From Orobanche coerulescens (lineage: Eukaryota; Streptophyta; Magnoliopsida; Lamiales; Orobanchaceae), in assembly GCA_033398695.1 (NCBI GenBank), contig CM065804.1, positions 118,725,501-118,789,500 on the forward strand: 64,000 nt of DNA. The letters run 5' to 3'. Shown here piece by piece: positions 12,116 through 23,511 of the stretch (positions within the stretch are counted from its first letter, which is position 1; each line of letters starts with the position of its first letter). Position numbers and translations under genes: made by a program. The notes beneath the pieces were generated by a model, which was not told the DNA's origin, searched no databases, and worked only from the letters and a program-made list of their open reading frames with translations.

Positions 12116-12262
12116 ATCTCACGGTTGGATCAATCGCTTGTTGCATCCTGGCCACATGATCACATGCCATGTGCCACCGTAGATTATCTCAGGCTCTCAC
12201 GGTTGGATCAATCACTTGTTGCATCCTGACCACATGATCGCGTGCCATGTGTCACCGTAGAC
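12116..12262. repeat. Duplicated 66-bp unit in mosaic LTR
   Basis: Two copies begin TCTCACGGTTGGATCAATC and end in CACCGTAGA, about 81 bp apart, with a handful of substitutions. They lie in the R-U5 part of the LTR. Confidence 0.8.
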
Positions 12263-13223
12263 CTTCAACCGTATCCGCACATTCACACAAATAACATATC
12301 ACGTCAAGGATATTCCAACAATTCGCCCAGAGCATCAAACACTTAGCAAAACACCACGTCAAACCACAATGCACCGAAATGAAACAATATACGTCCACAC
12401 GCAAATACCAAGTGCAACATCAACACCAAACATATCCATAGAGTTCACATAGTCATTCTCAAAACACACCATTCACAAAACACACGCGTTTTGAAAGCAA
12501 GCCTTTAACAAGGCTAAACCGAATCTTTTGAAAACTCATTTCAAACAATCAAACAACCACATAAAGACGATCACCAATTATCATATTCACAAAACAAGAA
12601 TAGTATGGACAAGGTACTTGCCTCAAAATCGGCACGCAAGTATCCCGACGAACACGGCTCAACCAGAAAGTTTCGAAACGCCCAATGCTATCGAAACGGA
12701 AGACGACGACGAACGAAAAGAAAAGTCACCGACGAACGCTAGGAACCAATGAAACCGAACCTAACGATTCGAAGAATACAATCACAACCATTTCTAAATG
12801 AATACGGAATTGGAATACACCCGAAAACCCGCCTACGATTCATGTATATTCGTATATAAACAACAACGAGGGCGGACCACAACCAAACCCTCTCGATTCC
12901 GTAAAAATCACGAAATATACCATGAATCCGTAGGGAAACTAAGAATACCAACAAGATTAATCATATTCATCATGAATTAATCAACAAAACGGAACGAATC
13001 GGACAAAAACACGAAAACCCCCAATTTTACCAAAAGTAGGGTTCTAAAGATCTAACCTTGATTCGCTGGATCAAGGGATGATATCGGACGGATTATTGAT
13101 GATATAACCTCAAGAACTCCATGGATATGTTGTTAAACAACATGGCTTCAAGCTTAGAACACGCCCAACTGCGGAAGAGGAGAAGAAGAAGGTGAAAAAT
13201 GGCAAGAAAAACGTCTGCAGGGC

Positions 13224-13231
13224 CTTATATA
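13224..13231 (-). promoter_or_regulatory. TATA box of mosaic LTR
   Basis: TATATAAG on the minus strand, at the edge of the GC-rich palindrome cluster. The arrangement matches the Tekay and gag-only element LTRs. The role is inferred. Confidence 0.55.
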
Positions 13232-13239
13232 GGGGTTGA

Positions 13240-13560
13240 CTGCCCTGCCGGACACGGCCCGTGCCGATCGGCACGGTCGTGTCGCACACCCGGCGAGGGA
13301 CTCGACCGTGTCCTGCTTGACACGGTCGCGGCGCGGAGGGCCTTCCGATAGTGACCCGTCCGACAGCGACTCGGCACGACTCGACCGTGTCCTGGAACAC
13401 GGTCGGGCGTGTCGGCAGTCGGTTCTGGCTTATCCGGAAGAGTTCGGCACGGGCCGTGTCGGACGACACGGTCGGGTCCTGAGACAGAAACTTTCGGCAT
13501 TTCCGGACGAGTACGGCACGGGCCGTGTCGGACGACACGGCCGAGTTCGGCCGGCAGTGA
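13240..13560. repeat. U3 palindrome cluster of mosaic LTR (ACACGG/CCGTGT type)
   Basis: A dense run of mirror motifs such as CACGGGCCGTGTCGGACGAC, which occurs twice (about 13446 and 13517), and GCACGGTCGTGTCG. Long open frames on both strands here are by-products of the GC-rich repeats. The motif differs from that of the LARD and Tekay although the flanking LTR sequence is shared with them. Confidence 0.75.
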
Positions 13561-13910
13561 TCGGCCAATAACGAGCAGGTGAGCTAAAATAACCATAACT
13601 CTCTCGTCCGGACTCCGATTGACTTACCGTTTAAACCATTGGAAAGCTAACTTGATGCTCTATAATATTGCAAAGATTCAGAATTTTTGGAGTTTCCAAA
13701 AATTAATGGTGACTTTACAAAGTCGAACTCCCACGTGAAAAAGTCGATTAAGGACACGGAACTCAACAAAACGACACCGAAACGAACTCGGATGACAAAA
13801 AGTGCAGAATTAATCATTCTCGAAATGACGAGACGGTCATGAGCGAGTCATCAAAACGGACTCCGGCCGAAAAAGAAATTTACCGAAAATCGAAAATTGC
13901 GGATATTACA

Positions 13911-15077
13911 TCAATGGGTTTTGTCACCAAGTTACCAGTGACGGCGGGAGGAAAAGACACGATATGGGTCATTGTAGACCGACTGACGAAGTCAGCACAT
14001 TTCATTCCAATTCAGGAGACCACCGGAATAGAGCAGCTGGCCACCATCTTTATCCGGGAAATCGTGAGGCTACATGGCGTTCCCTCAGGAATCATATCAA
14101 ATAGAGACACTAGGTATGTGTCCCGCTTCTGGAAGGCTGTCCACAAGGCTATGGGTACTCAGCTACATTTCAGCACGGCCTATCACCCTCAAACAGATGG
14201 ACAGACTGAACGTACTATACAGACCCTGGAGGATATATTAAGAGCATGTGTACTCGATTGGGGTAAGGATTGGGCCAGACATCTCTGCTTGGCGGAATTT
14301 TCATACAACAACAGCTGGCATGCAAGCATAGACATGTCACCCTTCGAGGCCTTGTACGGTATGAGGTACAAGTCTCCCCTATGTTGGGATGATGCGTCCG
14401 ATGTCGTCGCTACAGAGTTGGATCTGATCTAGGAATCTATTAAGAAGATTTCCATTGCTCGAAAATATATGTTGGCAGTTCAGAGCCGCCAAAAGTCATA
14501 TGCTACAGACCGCCAGCGACCGTCGGAATTTATGGTCGGGGACCACGTTTGGGTTAAAGTATCGCCGATGCGGGGTGTTCGACGCTTCGGCCAGAAAGGC
14601 AAATTGAGCCCTAGATTTATTGGCCCGTTCGAAATACTGGACCGAGTTGGTAAACTTGCTTATCGACTAGCGTTGCCACCATCATTAGACGGAGTGCATA
14701 ACATCTTCCACATTTCCCATCTGAGGAAGTACGTGTACGACCCAAACCACAAGATTAATTTCGAGGAGGTAGAGATTTCTAATGATGCTACCTTTAGAGA
14801 AGTCCCAACTGAGATTTTGGATCAACGCGTAAAGACACTAAGGAATAAAGCCATACCTCTTGTAAAAGTTCAATGGTCGCACCATGGCATGGAAGAAGCG
14901 ACTTGGGAAATCGAGATGAGCATGAGGAAGAATCATCCCGAGTTATTTTTTAGTTTCGAGACGAAACTATTTTTAAGGGGGGTGGTATGTAATACCACCA
15001 GTATTACATGTTATTTCACGTTGAGCGATCATTTCTATTTCTACTATTTAATAAATAAATGTACTCCATCGCGATAA
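13911..15077 (+). pseudogene. Gypsy element A pol fragment: integrase core and chromodomain
   Basis: The reading frame opens abruptly at the mosaic-LTR border, inside the segment before the integrase core. It holds the DDE core ([28 protein letters not shown]), the GPFEIL C-terminal domain and a chromodomain (VKVQWSHHGMEEATWE). A TAG at about 14430 breaks the frame between core and C-terminal domain. The second catalytic Asp motif reads NRD instead of SDRD. The frame continues past the polypurine tract and about 90 bp into the 3' LTR. Everything upstream (gag, protease, RT) lies beyond the inserted LTR and outside the window. The layout is that of a Del/Tekay-type chromovirus. Confidence 0.9.
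14970..14987 (+). promoter_or_regulatory. Polypurine tract of element A
   Basis: TTTTTAAGGGGGGTGGTA directly before the TGTAATACC start of the 3' LTR. It overlaps the pol reading frame. Confidence 0.8.
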
Positions 15078-15327
15078 ACGTATTTTTGAATGATATGTTC
15101 GTACTGTATTATCATGAATAAAGATTGTCCGCACCTGTTATTCTTGTAATTTGATTGTGTGATGATTGATGATTTGTCGGTGAAATACCTTGATGTTGTT
15201 GGGTAATTATCGGTACGAATATGATGGTGGACAATGTCTTCTTCCCTGAGAAATTACTCGACGAGATTGAGAGGGAGTCGCATTATAAGGAATTAATGTG
15301 ATAATAACTTAGTGAACAAACTGAACC

Positions 15328-15654
15328 TTACGTACGTTATCCGCTAAGTATTACGTACACTAAGTGTGTGACATTACGTACGCTAAAGATTATACCTTAT
15401 GTACGTAACGTGGTCTTCGGTCTTCGGATAGGGAATCTTCGCCGGATGGTACGCATTGTCAGACCAACTTTCGGCGCGATAGCGACAGGCGAGTCAACGG
15501 GTGTTATGTATGTTAGCTGAATTTCATTACGTACGTAATGATGTGTGTGGTTTAGTCCAGTTAGTTATGAGTTTTGCTTAAATATGTTAATCTTTCTATA
15601 TAACGTACGTAACAGGGCTTACGTACGTAAAGCTTCAGGCCTAACGTACGTAAA
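15328..15654. repeat. U3 palindrome cluster of element A (TTACGTACGTAA type)
   Basis: About eight copies of TTACGTACGTAA or one- or two-base variants in 330 bp, the last ending 13 bp before the TATA box. The 12-mer is a perfect palindrome. Variants mostly lose a CpG, as expected from cytosine deamination. Confidence 0.8.
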
Positions 15655-15667
15655 GCCATTTTGAATT

Positions 15668-15676
15668 TATAAAAGG
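15668..15676 (+). promoter_or_regulatory. TATA box of element A LTR
   Basis: TATAAAAGG just downstream of the palindrome cluster and followed by a C-rich start region (ACACCCTCCC). A good match to a plant TATA box in the expected direction. Confidence 0.65.
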
Positions 15677-16688
15677 ACACCCTCCCTTTCATTTCTTCCT
15701 ACCCAAAAATTACCACTGCTCTTGTATACTATCCTCCACCTTCCCTAAATCAATTTTAGCTTTTCTAATCAAGTGCTATCCTATTGGAGTGAGTTGATCA
15801 AGCTCGGGAGAAGGTTTTTAAGGTGCTACCCTCTCGTTTTTCGTCGTCCTTCATCGTTCTTCATCGTCTCTTGTCAATTAAGGTAAGTTTATCGAATCTT
15901 GAACTCATTTCAGTGTTGTTATATGAGTCATACTAAATTTTGTATGCCTTGGGTAGTTTAGAACTTTCAATAATGATCGGACCAGTGAAAAACTATCACA
16001 ATTGTTAATCGATGCCTATCAAGCTAGTAATTGGAATGGATGTTGGTAGTACTCGTAGTTGGATGGAGAAATTCATAATCGAATTTGTTAATCACCAACA
16101 CCTTAGAATCATCTTGTTGAAGATTGCAATTATAATCCTATTACCATATTGTATAACCCGTTGATAATTCCTTGATGAACTAACTAACGATTATCAAATC
16201 GGATAAGTATTCAAACATGTTAGGATTCGGAAAATTAGTGCTTAATCGTTCTATTCTAGAAATTCAAATTGAAGTTACTGATGTAATTATGGTGGCCATT
16301 AGCCATAATCACAACGTAGGAATGTTGTATTAGAACATTGATCAACGAGATGATAAATTGTAAAATGGCGAATCGAGGAATTTAGTAATATGCATTGTGG
16401 TCAAAAATAGAGAATTTCGATCTCGGCGACATGAACAACCAGGTTTAGAATCCTAACGGGATAGGGGGAAATTGTCGTTAATCATCATTGTTACCGTGAG
16501 GTGTTAATCGACAAACATGTAATAGGTTGAGCTTTCGGGTGTGGTCGTTCGAGTCGTTGTGTTATCAAGGGAGTAACTCTCGTCGGATTTGAGGTAAGTG
16601 AATCTTGCTCGGACCTTACGTCTTGAAATTTCAGAATATTACATGTGTTACTATCTGTGGAATGGTGCTCGTCTTATTTATCTTGTCC

Positions 16689-16866
16689 GGAGTATTCCTA
16701 AGTAGATACTTCCATAACCCTTGGCTGCGGCCTTGGGAGTTTATATGTTAATATATCTTGCGGAACTGTGTTGCGGGATAAAACCTGAATGGTACCCACC
16801 TCCGTAGTATTCCTGTGTAGATACTTCCGTGACCCTTGGTTGCGACCTTGGGAGTTTATGTGCTGA
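16689..16866. repeat. Duplicated 62-bp unit in element A LTR
   Basis: Two units share GTAGATACTTCCGTGACCC-like sequence and end in CCTTGGGAGTTTAT, separated by about 55 bp. They lie downstream of the TATA box, in R-U5. Confidence 0.75.
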
Positions 16867-17281
16867 TAAAAGAAACGACGTAGAATATTCGGTGATAACT
16901 TTGTTCTCTGTATTTATCTGATTCTATCGATGAAATTGGTTCGATTTGTCTGACCTAGGTTGACTGACACGATACGTCTTGTCAGGCAAATTTGTTGAAT
17001 ATGTGCAGGACATTCCCGAAAGTTCCGGTCAGGCTTGAGCAGTGTTGGGGAGAAGGCCTGTTAATTTCTTAAACTAAATTTGATTAATCCACGTTGTGTA
17101 ATAACCGTATGAACGGACATTATTCCCTTTTGTATTTCGGTTGTACGAATGCTTTCATTAGAATATTTCCGCAAACTACTTGTTTAATAAATTATTTTAA
17201 AATTCCTTTTAAAAACCGCCTAGTGGGTCCCACATGGGATTCACGGCACTGTGGCATCCCGGCTTATTTTGGGGCGTTACA

Positions 17282-17451
17282 GCGCCCAGTATCAAATGGT
17301 AGAGGATGCTGGACGTTGGTGGATGGGCTATTGGCTTTTGAGGCCGGCAGTCGAGCGTGCTGCATTACCTTGGGATCGGTTAAAAAACTAGTGATGGAAC
17401 AGTACTATCCACAGCACTACCGAGAGAAGATATATTTCTGGAACCTTGAGC
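17282..17451 (+). pseudogene. Gypsy element B gag fragment (first piece)
   Basis: Translating in two frames gives a retrotransposon gag segment: the stretch with GRWWMG, then LPWDRLKKLVMEQYYPQHYR and EKIYFWNLE, typical of the Retrotrans_gag domain of plant gypsy elements. A small indel separates the two frames. It is bordered on the left by the LTR of element A and on the right by the Tekay array. Its continuation (QGSLSVEEY...) is at 36967, which shows that both neighbours are insertions in one gag gene. Confidence 0.85.
17447..17451. repeat. Target-site duplication of Tekay array, left copy (TGAGC)
   Basis: TGAGC before the array start at 17452 is repeated at 36962-36966 after its end. The two copies lie at the broken ends of element B's gag. 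Confidence 0.9.
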
Positions 17452-19066
17452 TGTAACACCCCGAGATATTCAGGGTATATTACAGTGTCGTGGACCCCTA
17501 CATGGGACCCACCAGGCTAGACACAATTTACCACAGTAAATATACACATTATCCAATTAATAATCAAATCACACGCCCGGTAAAACCGGCGGAATAATCC
17601 ACAATGGCAACATAAATAACTTGACGAATATAAATCTTAATCCGAAGAGAAAAGCCTAAGTACTCGCGAGTACAATCTATAAGTTTCAAAAGTGAACAAT
17701 AACCATATCGAATGGGATAACGGAAATAAAAGGACTCAAACGCATATGTCAACGACCCTGGCCAACATCCTCGTACTGTCCCAGCGCTTGCTCGTCCGGA
17801 TGATTATAACCTGAAATCCATAACAAGAATTTCCCCACAAGGGGTCCCCAGAGGGGTTAGAAATTACGCTAGTACAAGTAATCAAGGCAAACCAATCGCT
17901 TACACATTTCATATTACATGCACCAATATCATTTCAAAAACCAAAACCAGACATGTCTTTTTCGGAAACAAACAGTCACAATCAAATTTGCCTAGGACCG
18001 AGACGAAGCCACAAATCCCACCCGAGGCCTCTAAGGACCGTGTCGGGCTGGCCATATCATAAAACAAATCACGCACATGCATCGCCTAGGATAGGGACGA
18101 AGCCACAAATCCCACCCGAGGCCTCTAAGGACCCTCCCGGGCTGGCTAGCTAAACAAACTCATGAATCCAGAGTGAAGTCATAGATTCCCCCGAGGCCCC
18201 GTCGGACCCTCTCGGGGTGAGCACAATCACACACAATATACATTACCATTTCACGTTAAGCATAAAGGTTTCCAAAAAAATACTTGCCTTGAATAATTGA
18301 CGATGCAACGAACGGAAAGGAAAATCACCGACGAACGCTATGAACTAATGGAACCGAACCTAACGATTCGAAGAACATAATCACAACCAACTCTAGATGA
18401 ATACGGAATGGAATACACCCGAAAACCCGCCTACGATTCATGTATATTCGTATATAAGCAACAACGAGGGCGGACCACAACCAAACCCTCTCGATTCCGT
18501 AAAAACTACAAAATATACCATGAATCCGTAGGAAAACTAATGATACTAACAAGATTAATCATGTTCATCATGAATTAATCAACAAAACGGAACGAATCGG
18601 ACGAAAATCCAAAAAACCCCAAATCGCCCAAAAGTAGGGTTCCAAGAGATTTACCTTGGATTGAGGATGAAGAACACAAGTAGGCGTTGTTAATCTACTT
18701 CAAAAACTCAAGGTAGGGGATGCCTGAAATAATCGGAGGAAGAGATCGCTAGAAAATCGCCTGGAGAAACCCTACGTTGCGGGGAGGAGAAGAAATGAAA
18801 ATAATACGTTCATCTGGGTCAACTCCCTGGTTTATGTAGCCAGGGAGTGTTAGCACGCGCTACTCAAAATGTAGCGTGCGCTAATAACCTCTCGGTAGCG
18901 CGGGCTATCGGCCAATAGCGTGCGCTACTTGGACATCAGCCGAGTCCAGAAGCAACTGTCAGTACACACCTGATCCATTTAGCCCGCGCTATCGACCAAA
19001 CGTAGCGTGCGCTAATAGTGTATCGGTAGCGCGCACTATCGGCCAATAGCGTGCGCTACCTGGACA
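17452..19066 (-). repeat. Tekay array LTR 1 (3' LTR, truncated)
   Basis: Begins TGTAACACCCCGAG and follows LTR 2 until about 19066, where it jumps into integrase sequence equivalent to 30819 in unit 2. About 1454 bp (the rest of the LTR, the PPT and the pol end) are missing, with ACT shared at the joint. Inside it, about 75 bp of the U3 repeats are also missing relative to LTR 2. Its TATA box is changed to TTTATGTA (18831-18838). The duplicated R-U5 block (CCACCCGAGGCCTCTAAGGA) occurs at about 18018 and 18110. Confidence 0.85.
18850..19060. repeat. U3 palindrome cluster, Tekay LTR 1 (shortened)
   Basis: Copies of TAGCGTGCGCTA and TAGCGCGCACTA alternate with TATCGGCCAATAG linkers. The cluster is the remaining part of the longer one in LTRs 2 and 3. 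Confidence 0.75.
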
Positions 19067-21485
19067 CTTCTCCGGGCCCCAAGTGTCCTTGATGCCCAGA
19101 AAATGTGCCGACTTGGTCAGACGATCAACAATCGCCCAGACCATATTCATGCCCGACCTCGATCTCGGTAGACTCGTAATGAAATCCATCGATATATCTT
19201 CCCATTTCCATTCCGGAACGGGAAGTGACTGCAATAACCCGACCGGTCATTGATGCTCGATTTTGACCTACTGACAAGTCAAACACCTCGCTACAAACTG
19301 TGCGACCTCTTCCTTTATATCATTCCACCAGAAATTCCTTCTCAGGTCCTTTTACATCTTACTCGAACTAGGATGAACGGAGTAAGGTGTAGCATGGGAC
19401 TCACACAAAATACTCTGTCTCAACTCTGAGTCGTTCGGTACACAAAGCCGACTCTGGAATCTCAAAACACCATCCTCGTGAATCACAAACCCATGAGACA
19501 TTCCTTTAAGAACGTTCTCTCAGATTTGAGTAATCATCGGATCCTCCAACTGCTTCAGCTTAATTTCGTCGATCAAAGACGACGAAATCTCTAAATCACA
19601 AAGTTGCCCGACAGCTCCAGGCAGCAAAACCTCGACATCTAACTCGATCAAATCTCGTCGAAGCTCAGACTGAGACGTAAGGATATCAAGCATTCACAAC
19701 GCAATTGGATTCCGACTCAAGGCGTCGGCCACGACGTTCGCCTTGCCCGGATGATAAAGGATTTCGAGGTCATAATCCTTAATCAACTCTAACCACCTCC
19801 TCTGCCTCATATTCAACTCCCGCTGAGTAAATATATATTTCAGACTTTTATGATCGGTAAAAATCTGACATGCAGAGCCGAAAAGATAGTGACGCCAGAT
19901 TTTGAGCGCAAAAACAACTGCCGCTAACTCCAAATCGTGAGTAGGGTAGTTAAGCTCATACGGCCTCAACTGTCTCGACGCATACGCAATGGTATTGCCG
20001 TGCTGCATCAATACGCACCCAAGACTCTGACCCGAAGCATCACTATAAACAGCAAAACCCTCGTTGCCACACGGCAATGCTAAAACCGGGGCTGAAGTCA
20101 AACGCCTCTTCAGCTCCTCAAAACTCGACTATCTCTCGTCATTCCAGACGAACTTCTCGGACTTCTGGAGCAACTGTGTAAGTGGCCGAGCCAGTTTCGA
20201 GAAACCCTCGACGAACCTACGATAGTAGCCGGCCAGACCCAAGAAACTACGGATCTCCTTCACATTCTTGGGCGGTGCCCAATCCAACACTGCCTCGATC
20301 TTCTGCGGATCCACTCGAACTCCTTCGGCTGAAATCACGTGACCCAAAAACATCACTTCCTTCAGCCAGAACTCACATTTCGAGAACTTCTCATAGAGTT
20401 GCTCGGTCCTCAAAATGTCTAACACTATCCGCAAATGATGGGCATGCTCTTCCTCATTCCTTGAATAAATAAGAATATCGTCAATGAAGACGACGACACA
20501 CTTATCCAAATACTCGATAAAGACTTTGTTCATCAATTGCATGAACACCGCCGGCGCATTAGTTAACCCGAAAGGCATAACTACGAACTCATAATGTCCG
20601 TATCTTATCCGAAAAGCTTTTTTCGGCACATCAGACTCTCTCACCCGGAGCTGATAGTACCCCGATCTCAAATCAATCTTCGAGAATACTGCAGCTCCCT
20701 GTAACTGATCGAACAAGTCATCAATCCTCGGCAAAGGATACTTGTTCTTGATGGTCACCTTGTTTAGTTCGCGATAGTCGATGCACAAACGCAGTGAACC
20801 ATCCTTCTTCCGCACAAACAGGACCGGTGCGCCCCAAGGCGAGGCGCTCGATCGAACATACCCCGACTCAAGAAGCTCACTCAACTGCTTCTTCAGCTCT
20901 GACATCTCTGAAGGTGCCATGCGATATGGCACTTTCGAAATCGGAGCCGCGCCCGGCTCTAACTCTATAGCAAACTCGACCTCGCGGTCCGATGATAATC
21001 CCGGTAACTCATCAGGGAATACATCAGGAAATTCACTAACAACTGGAATCGACGAAAGCTCGATTCCACCATCCTTCGCCTTCAAGGCGTAGCACCAATA
21101 ACCAGTACAACCCTTTCGCAGGAGTTTCATCGCCTTCAAGGCGTTAATAACGAACTTCTGGTTTCCCCTCTTTCGCCCCGCGAAAGAGTGCTCGGTGCCT
21201 TCCTCAGCTAACATAGTGATGATTCTCGTGCGGTAGTTCATGATTGCGCCATGACACTCGAGCCAATCATCCCCGAGAATCAAATCCTCACCCTCAATAT
21301 CAACAACAATAAGATTAGAGAGCCAAGCTCTCTCACAAATAAACACGGAGCAGTCTCGGACCTCTCGATCGCCAACGATTCTATCACCGCTAGGAAGTTT
21401 AACGATGAAAGACTCATAGGGCAACAAATAGTCAGGACTCAAACGGCGCACACACCCCAGCGATATGAACGAATGTGTAGCACCA
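19067..21485 (-). pseudogene. Tekay unit 1 pol: protease C-terminus, RT, RNase H, partial integrase
   Basis: Read right to left it starts inside the protease, just after the DSG motif, because the gag-only element splits the gene at 21486. A 440-codon open stretch (21451-20129) covers the rest of the protease and RT, with LCIDYRELN and the active-site motif FIDDIL. RNase H follows ([19 protein letters not shown], about 20101-19694), then the integrase zinc-binding region and the start of its core ([11 protein letters not shown]). Everything beyond that is lost in the 1454-bp deletion. Lesions include a TAG after NDER, a TGA after the RNase H domain, and two stops before the integrase core. 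The TGA and the pre-integrase stops are shared with unit 2. Confidence 0.9.
21481..21485. repeat. Target-site duplication of gag-only element (CACCA)
   Basis: CACCA at 21481-21485 is repeated at 26137-26141. The uninterrupted site is seen in unit 2 near 33235, where one CACCA is followed by GAATCAAAAAGC. Confidence 0.9.
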
Positions 21486-22694
21486 TGTTGTTGCCCAAAA
21501 TATTTATCCGAAGACTAATACTGCTGGAAGACGGACAACAAACAACAATTGCGGGAGCACTTCCGAGAGAAGATAAATAATACAAGATTTGCCGGGTTTG
21601 TTAGGCCCGGGCTTGAATGCTCTCGCGAGATGTTATTAATACGAATATTCGTGGATACAAGTATTAATGAGAGAAATCTAAATACAATGAGTGTAAAAAG
21701 ACTCTGTTAATCCGGCTCTTTAGCGAAGCTTGGTGTTCTTCGTCCCCGCCGATAATCTGCTGGATGAGATAGGCCGGGAGAAGTAAGACTGAATGATAGC
21801 TGTTGCCAAGAGTTGGAGATTAGCCAAGTGCTTGATGTTTGCTTCTGTGTTGTATGCTCAAATCGTGAGGTTGCAGAAGAAGTGTCCAAGTGCAGGGTGC
21901 CTTGCTTATATAGGGGCAGTCGGGTCCTGTCCTTTAGTGGCCGATCGCCTGCCGGCCATTATAATAATCTGCCGATCGCCTGCCGGCCAATATTATAATG
22001 GGGCGATCTCCTGGGCTGTCGGGCTAAAGTCCAAGAAAGATGCTGACTGTCGGGCTAAAGTCCAAGGAAGAGGCTGGCACAGCTGGGCGGTCCAATAAGG
22101 AGCCAACACGCGTCCGGAATCAGTCAACATGCGGCCCTACTGACAAGCTTTCGGCGGCTTGTTGGCTGGTGGAGAGAATCTGTCAGACTGTGGTCAATGG
22201 CCCGTGATTCGCGGATCTTTTCCTGGATCTTGCACGTGGTGTCAGTCTTGAGGCTCGGTCTTCGCCGACTGGATGGCCATCGGTGGAGATCGACATGAGG
22301 CGGTCGTCTCTAGCTGATCATCAGAGGTCGCCATCGGCTAGTGGATGAAGGTCGGCAATGGTCGGTCTCCAAGGGTAGGTCGGCAAGATGCCGAGAGAGG
22401 ATCGCCCGCTTGTCGGTCGCCAGGAGTCAGTCGTTGAGTACCGAGAGGGGATCGTCCATTAGTAGATCGCCAGGGGTCGGTCGCCGAGTATCGAGAGGCG
22501 ATCGTATCTGAGGTTGATCGCTCGATACCGGGACTTGTCACAGGGCCTTGATTGGCGATCTAGCATGTCCGCTGGGTCAAGGCTTGGTCGCCTGGTCGCT
22601 GATCGGCAGACCTGCCTTGGACGATCGGCAGTGACTCGGTCGCCCGACCTCCATGGAGATCGCCGGTCGGAAGGTGTTAATTCTTGACACAACA
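21486..22694 (-). repeat. 3' LTR of gag-only element
   Basis: Starts TGTTGTTGCCCAAAATATTT and ends TTCTTGACACAACA. It matches 24942-26136 closely. It holds a minus-strand TATA box, TATATAAG (21905-21912), and a U3 rich in GATCGCC and GGCGATC motifs from about 21940 to 22660, including a repeated 60-bp unit near 22395-22510. No gene is supported. Confidence 0.9.
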
Positions 22695-23511
22695 ATTGCC
22701 CCCCAGCTTGCTCCTATGTTGAAGACATGGGGCGAGGTGGTTCTTGCTGGTGATCGTGTATGGATGAGGACGGGCGATCTTCCTGAGCTGACTTAGGATT
22801 CGGACTTGGGCTATCATAGTCGATTGGCTAGCTATCTTTCGGTCTTGTACCTGCAAAAAACAACATTGGCCGATCCCCCATGGAAACTTTGGTGGTTTCG
22901 CTTTGTTTGAGGAATCGTGCACAGTCGCGGAGATCGATGGACCGACTCCATGACCGTGTCTTGGTGCGCGAAGACATTGAGTGTCTCGTGACTCACTTTA
23001 TTATGAGGGTCCTCTGTTAGGCTGCGCCTCGCCTCGTATTTAAACGAAGGGCGTGCGGTCTCGGTCTAGAGGAGTCCTTGCGTGGGGCAGCGTCGGATGA
23101 ATCAACTCCACGCCCGCGGCTTGTTAGCTCTGCTTCCACCTCGGCCAGCCATGGAGATGGCCGACCTCGACGGTGTACGTTGAGACGGGGTTGTGGCATG
23201 TGTCCACTGATTAATGTTGGAGAGCCCTCAGACTACGCCGGCCTCGTATTTAAACGAAGGGCGGGCGATCTCGGCCGAAAGGGACCTTGCATGGCCGAAG
23301 CAGCCGGTTCCATCATTGCCCGGGACCATGGCTTTATGATGTGCGGTGGAGCGATCTTATGCCTTAGTCCGTCATGTTATATCTTGGATGTAGATGGCGA
23401 TCGTGTCCAGGGTTGCCGATGATGTTGCGATCGGCGGAAGGCGGCGATCGTCGCTCGGCGGTGATCGCTTTATTCGTAGGTCGATATTGGCGATCGGGCG
23501 GCGGCTAGTCC
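22695..23511 (-). other. 3' non-coding part of gag-only element, with polypurine tract
   Basis: The first 13 bp (22695-22707) are the purine tract in minus sense (GCTGGGGGGCAAT) next to the 3' LTR. The remaining 800 bp have no recognisable pol remnant. Two segments near 23025-23060 and 23240-23280 repeat the phrase CCTCGTATTTAAACGAAGGG, a small internal duplication. Confidence 0.7.

Larger units (their letters stand above)
11908..13910 (-). mobile_element. Right part of mosaic Tekay-like LTR
   Basis: This continues the LTR interrupted by the LARD; the first five bases are the GTCAC duplication. The first kilobase resembles the LARD LTR (for example 12440-12620 versus 1840-2000). Bases 12730-12960 are nearly the same as the Tekay LTR at 18330-18560. 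The last 170 bp (13740-13910) closely match the LARD LTR end and finish with GCGGATATTACA. The U3 carries a different palindrome family (13240-13560). A 66-bp unit is repeated at 12116-12180 and 12197-12262. A TATA-like box is at 13224-13231. Whether this is a solo LTR or one LTR of a longer element cannot be decided because the left side is outside the window. Confidence 0.8.
14988..17281 (+). repeat. 3' LTR of gypsy element A (2294 bp)
   Basis: Starts TGTAATACCACC and ends GGGGCGTTACA, with a pol gene and PPT on its left. It contains a palindrome cluster (15328-15654), a TATA box, TATAAAAGG, near 15668, and a 62-bp unit repeated at 16689-16748 and 16805-16866. Directly after it, gag sequence of element B begins, so A is inserted in B. 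The duplication would be GCGCC (17282-17286), but its partner is outside the window. No gene lies inside. Confidence 0.85.

Noticed and set aside
13110..13571. Overlapping open frames of 110-152 codons on both strands
   Set aside because: They fall in the GC-rich palindrome cluster of an LTR, where stop codons are rare by composition. The mirror symmetry explains the frames on both strands.
17094..17456. 120-codon open frame on the plus strand
   Set aside because: It is a chimera of the LTR end of element A and gag of element B read in a non-gag frame for most of its length.
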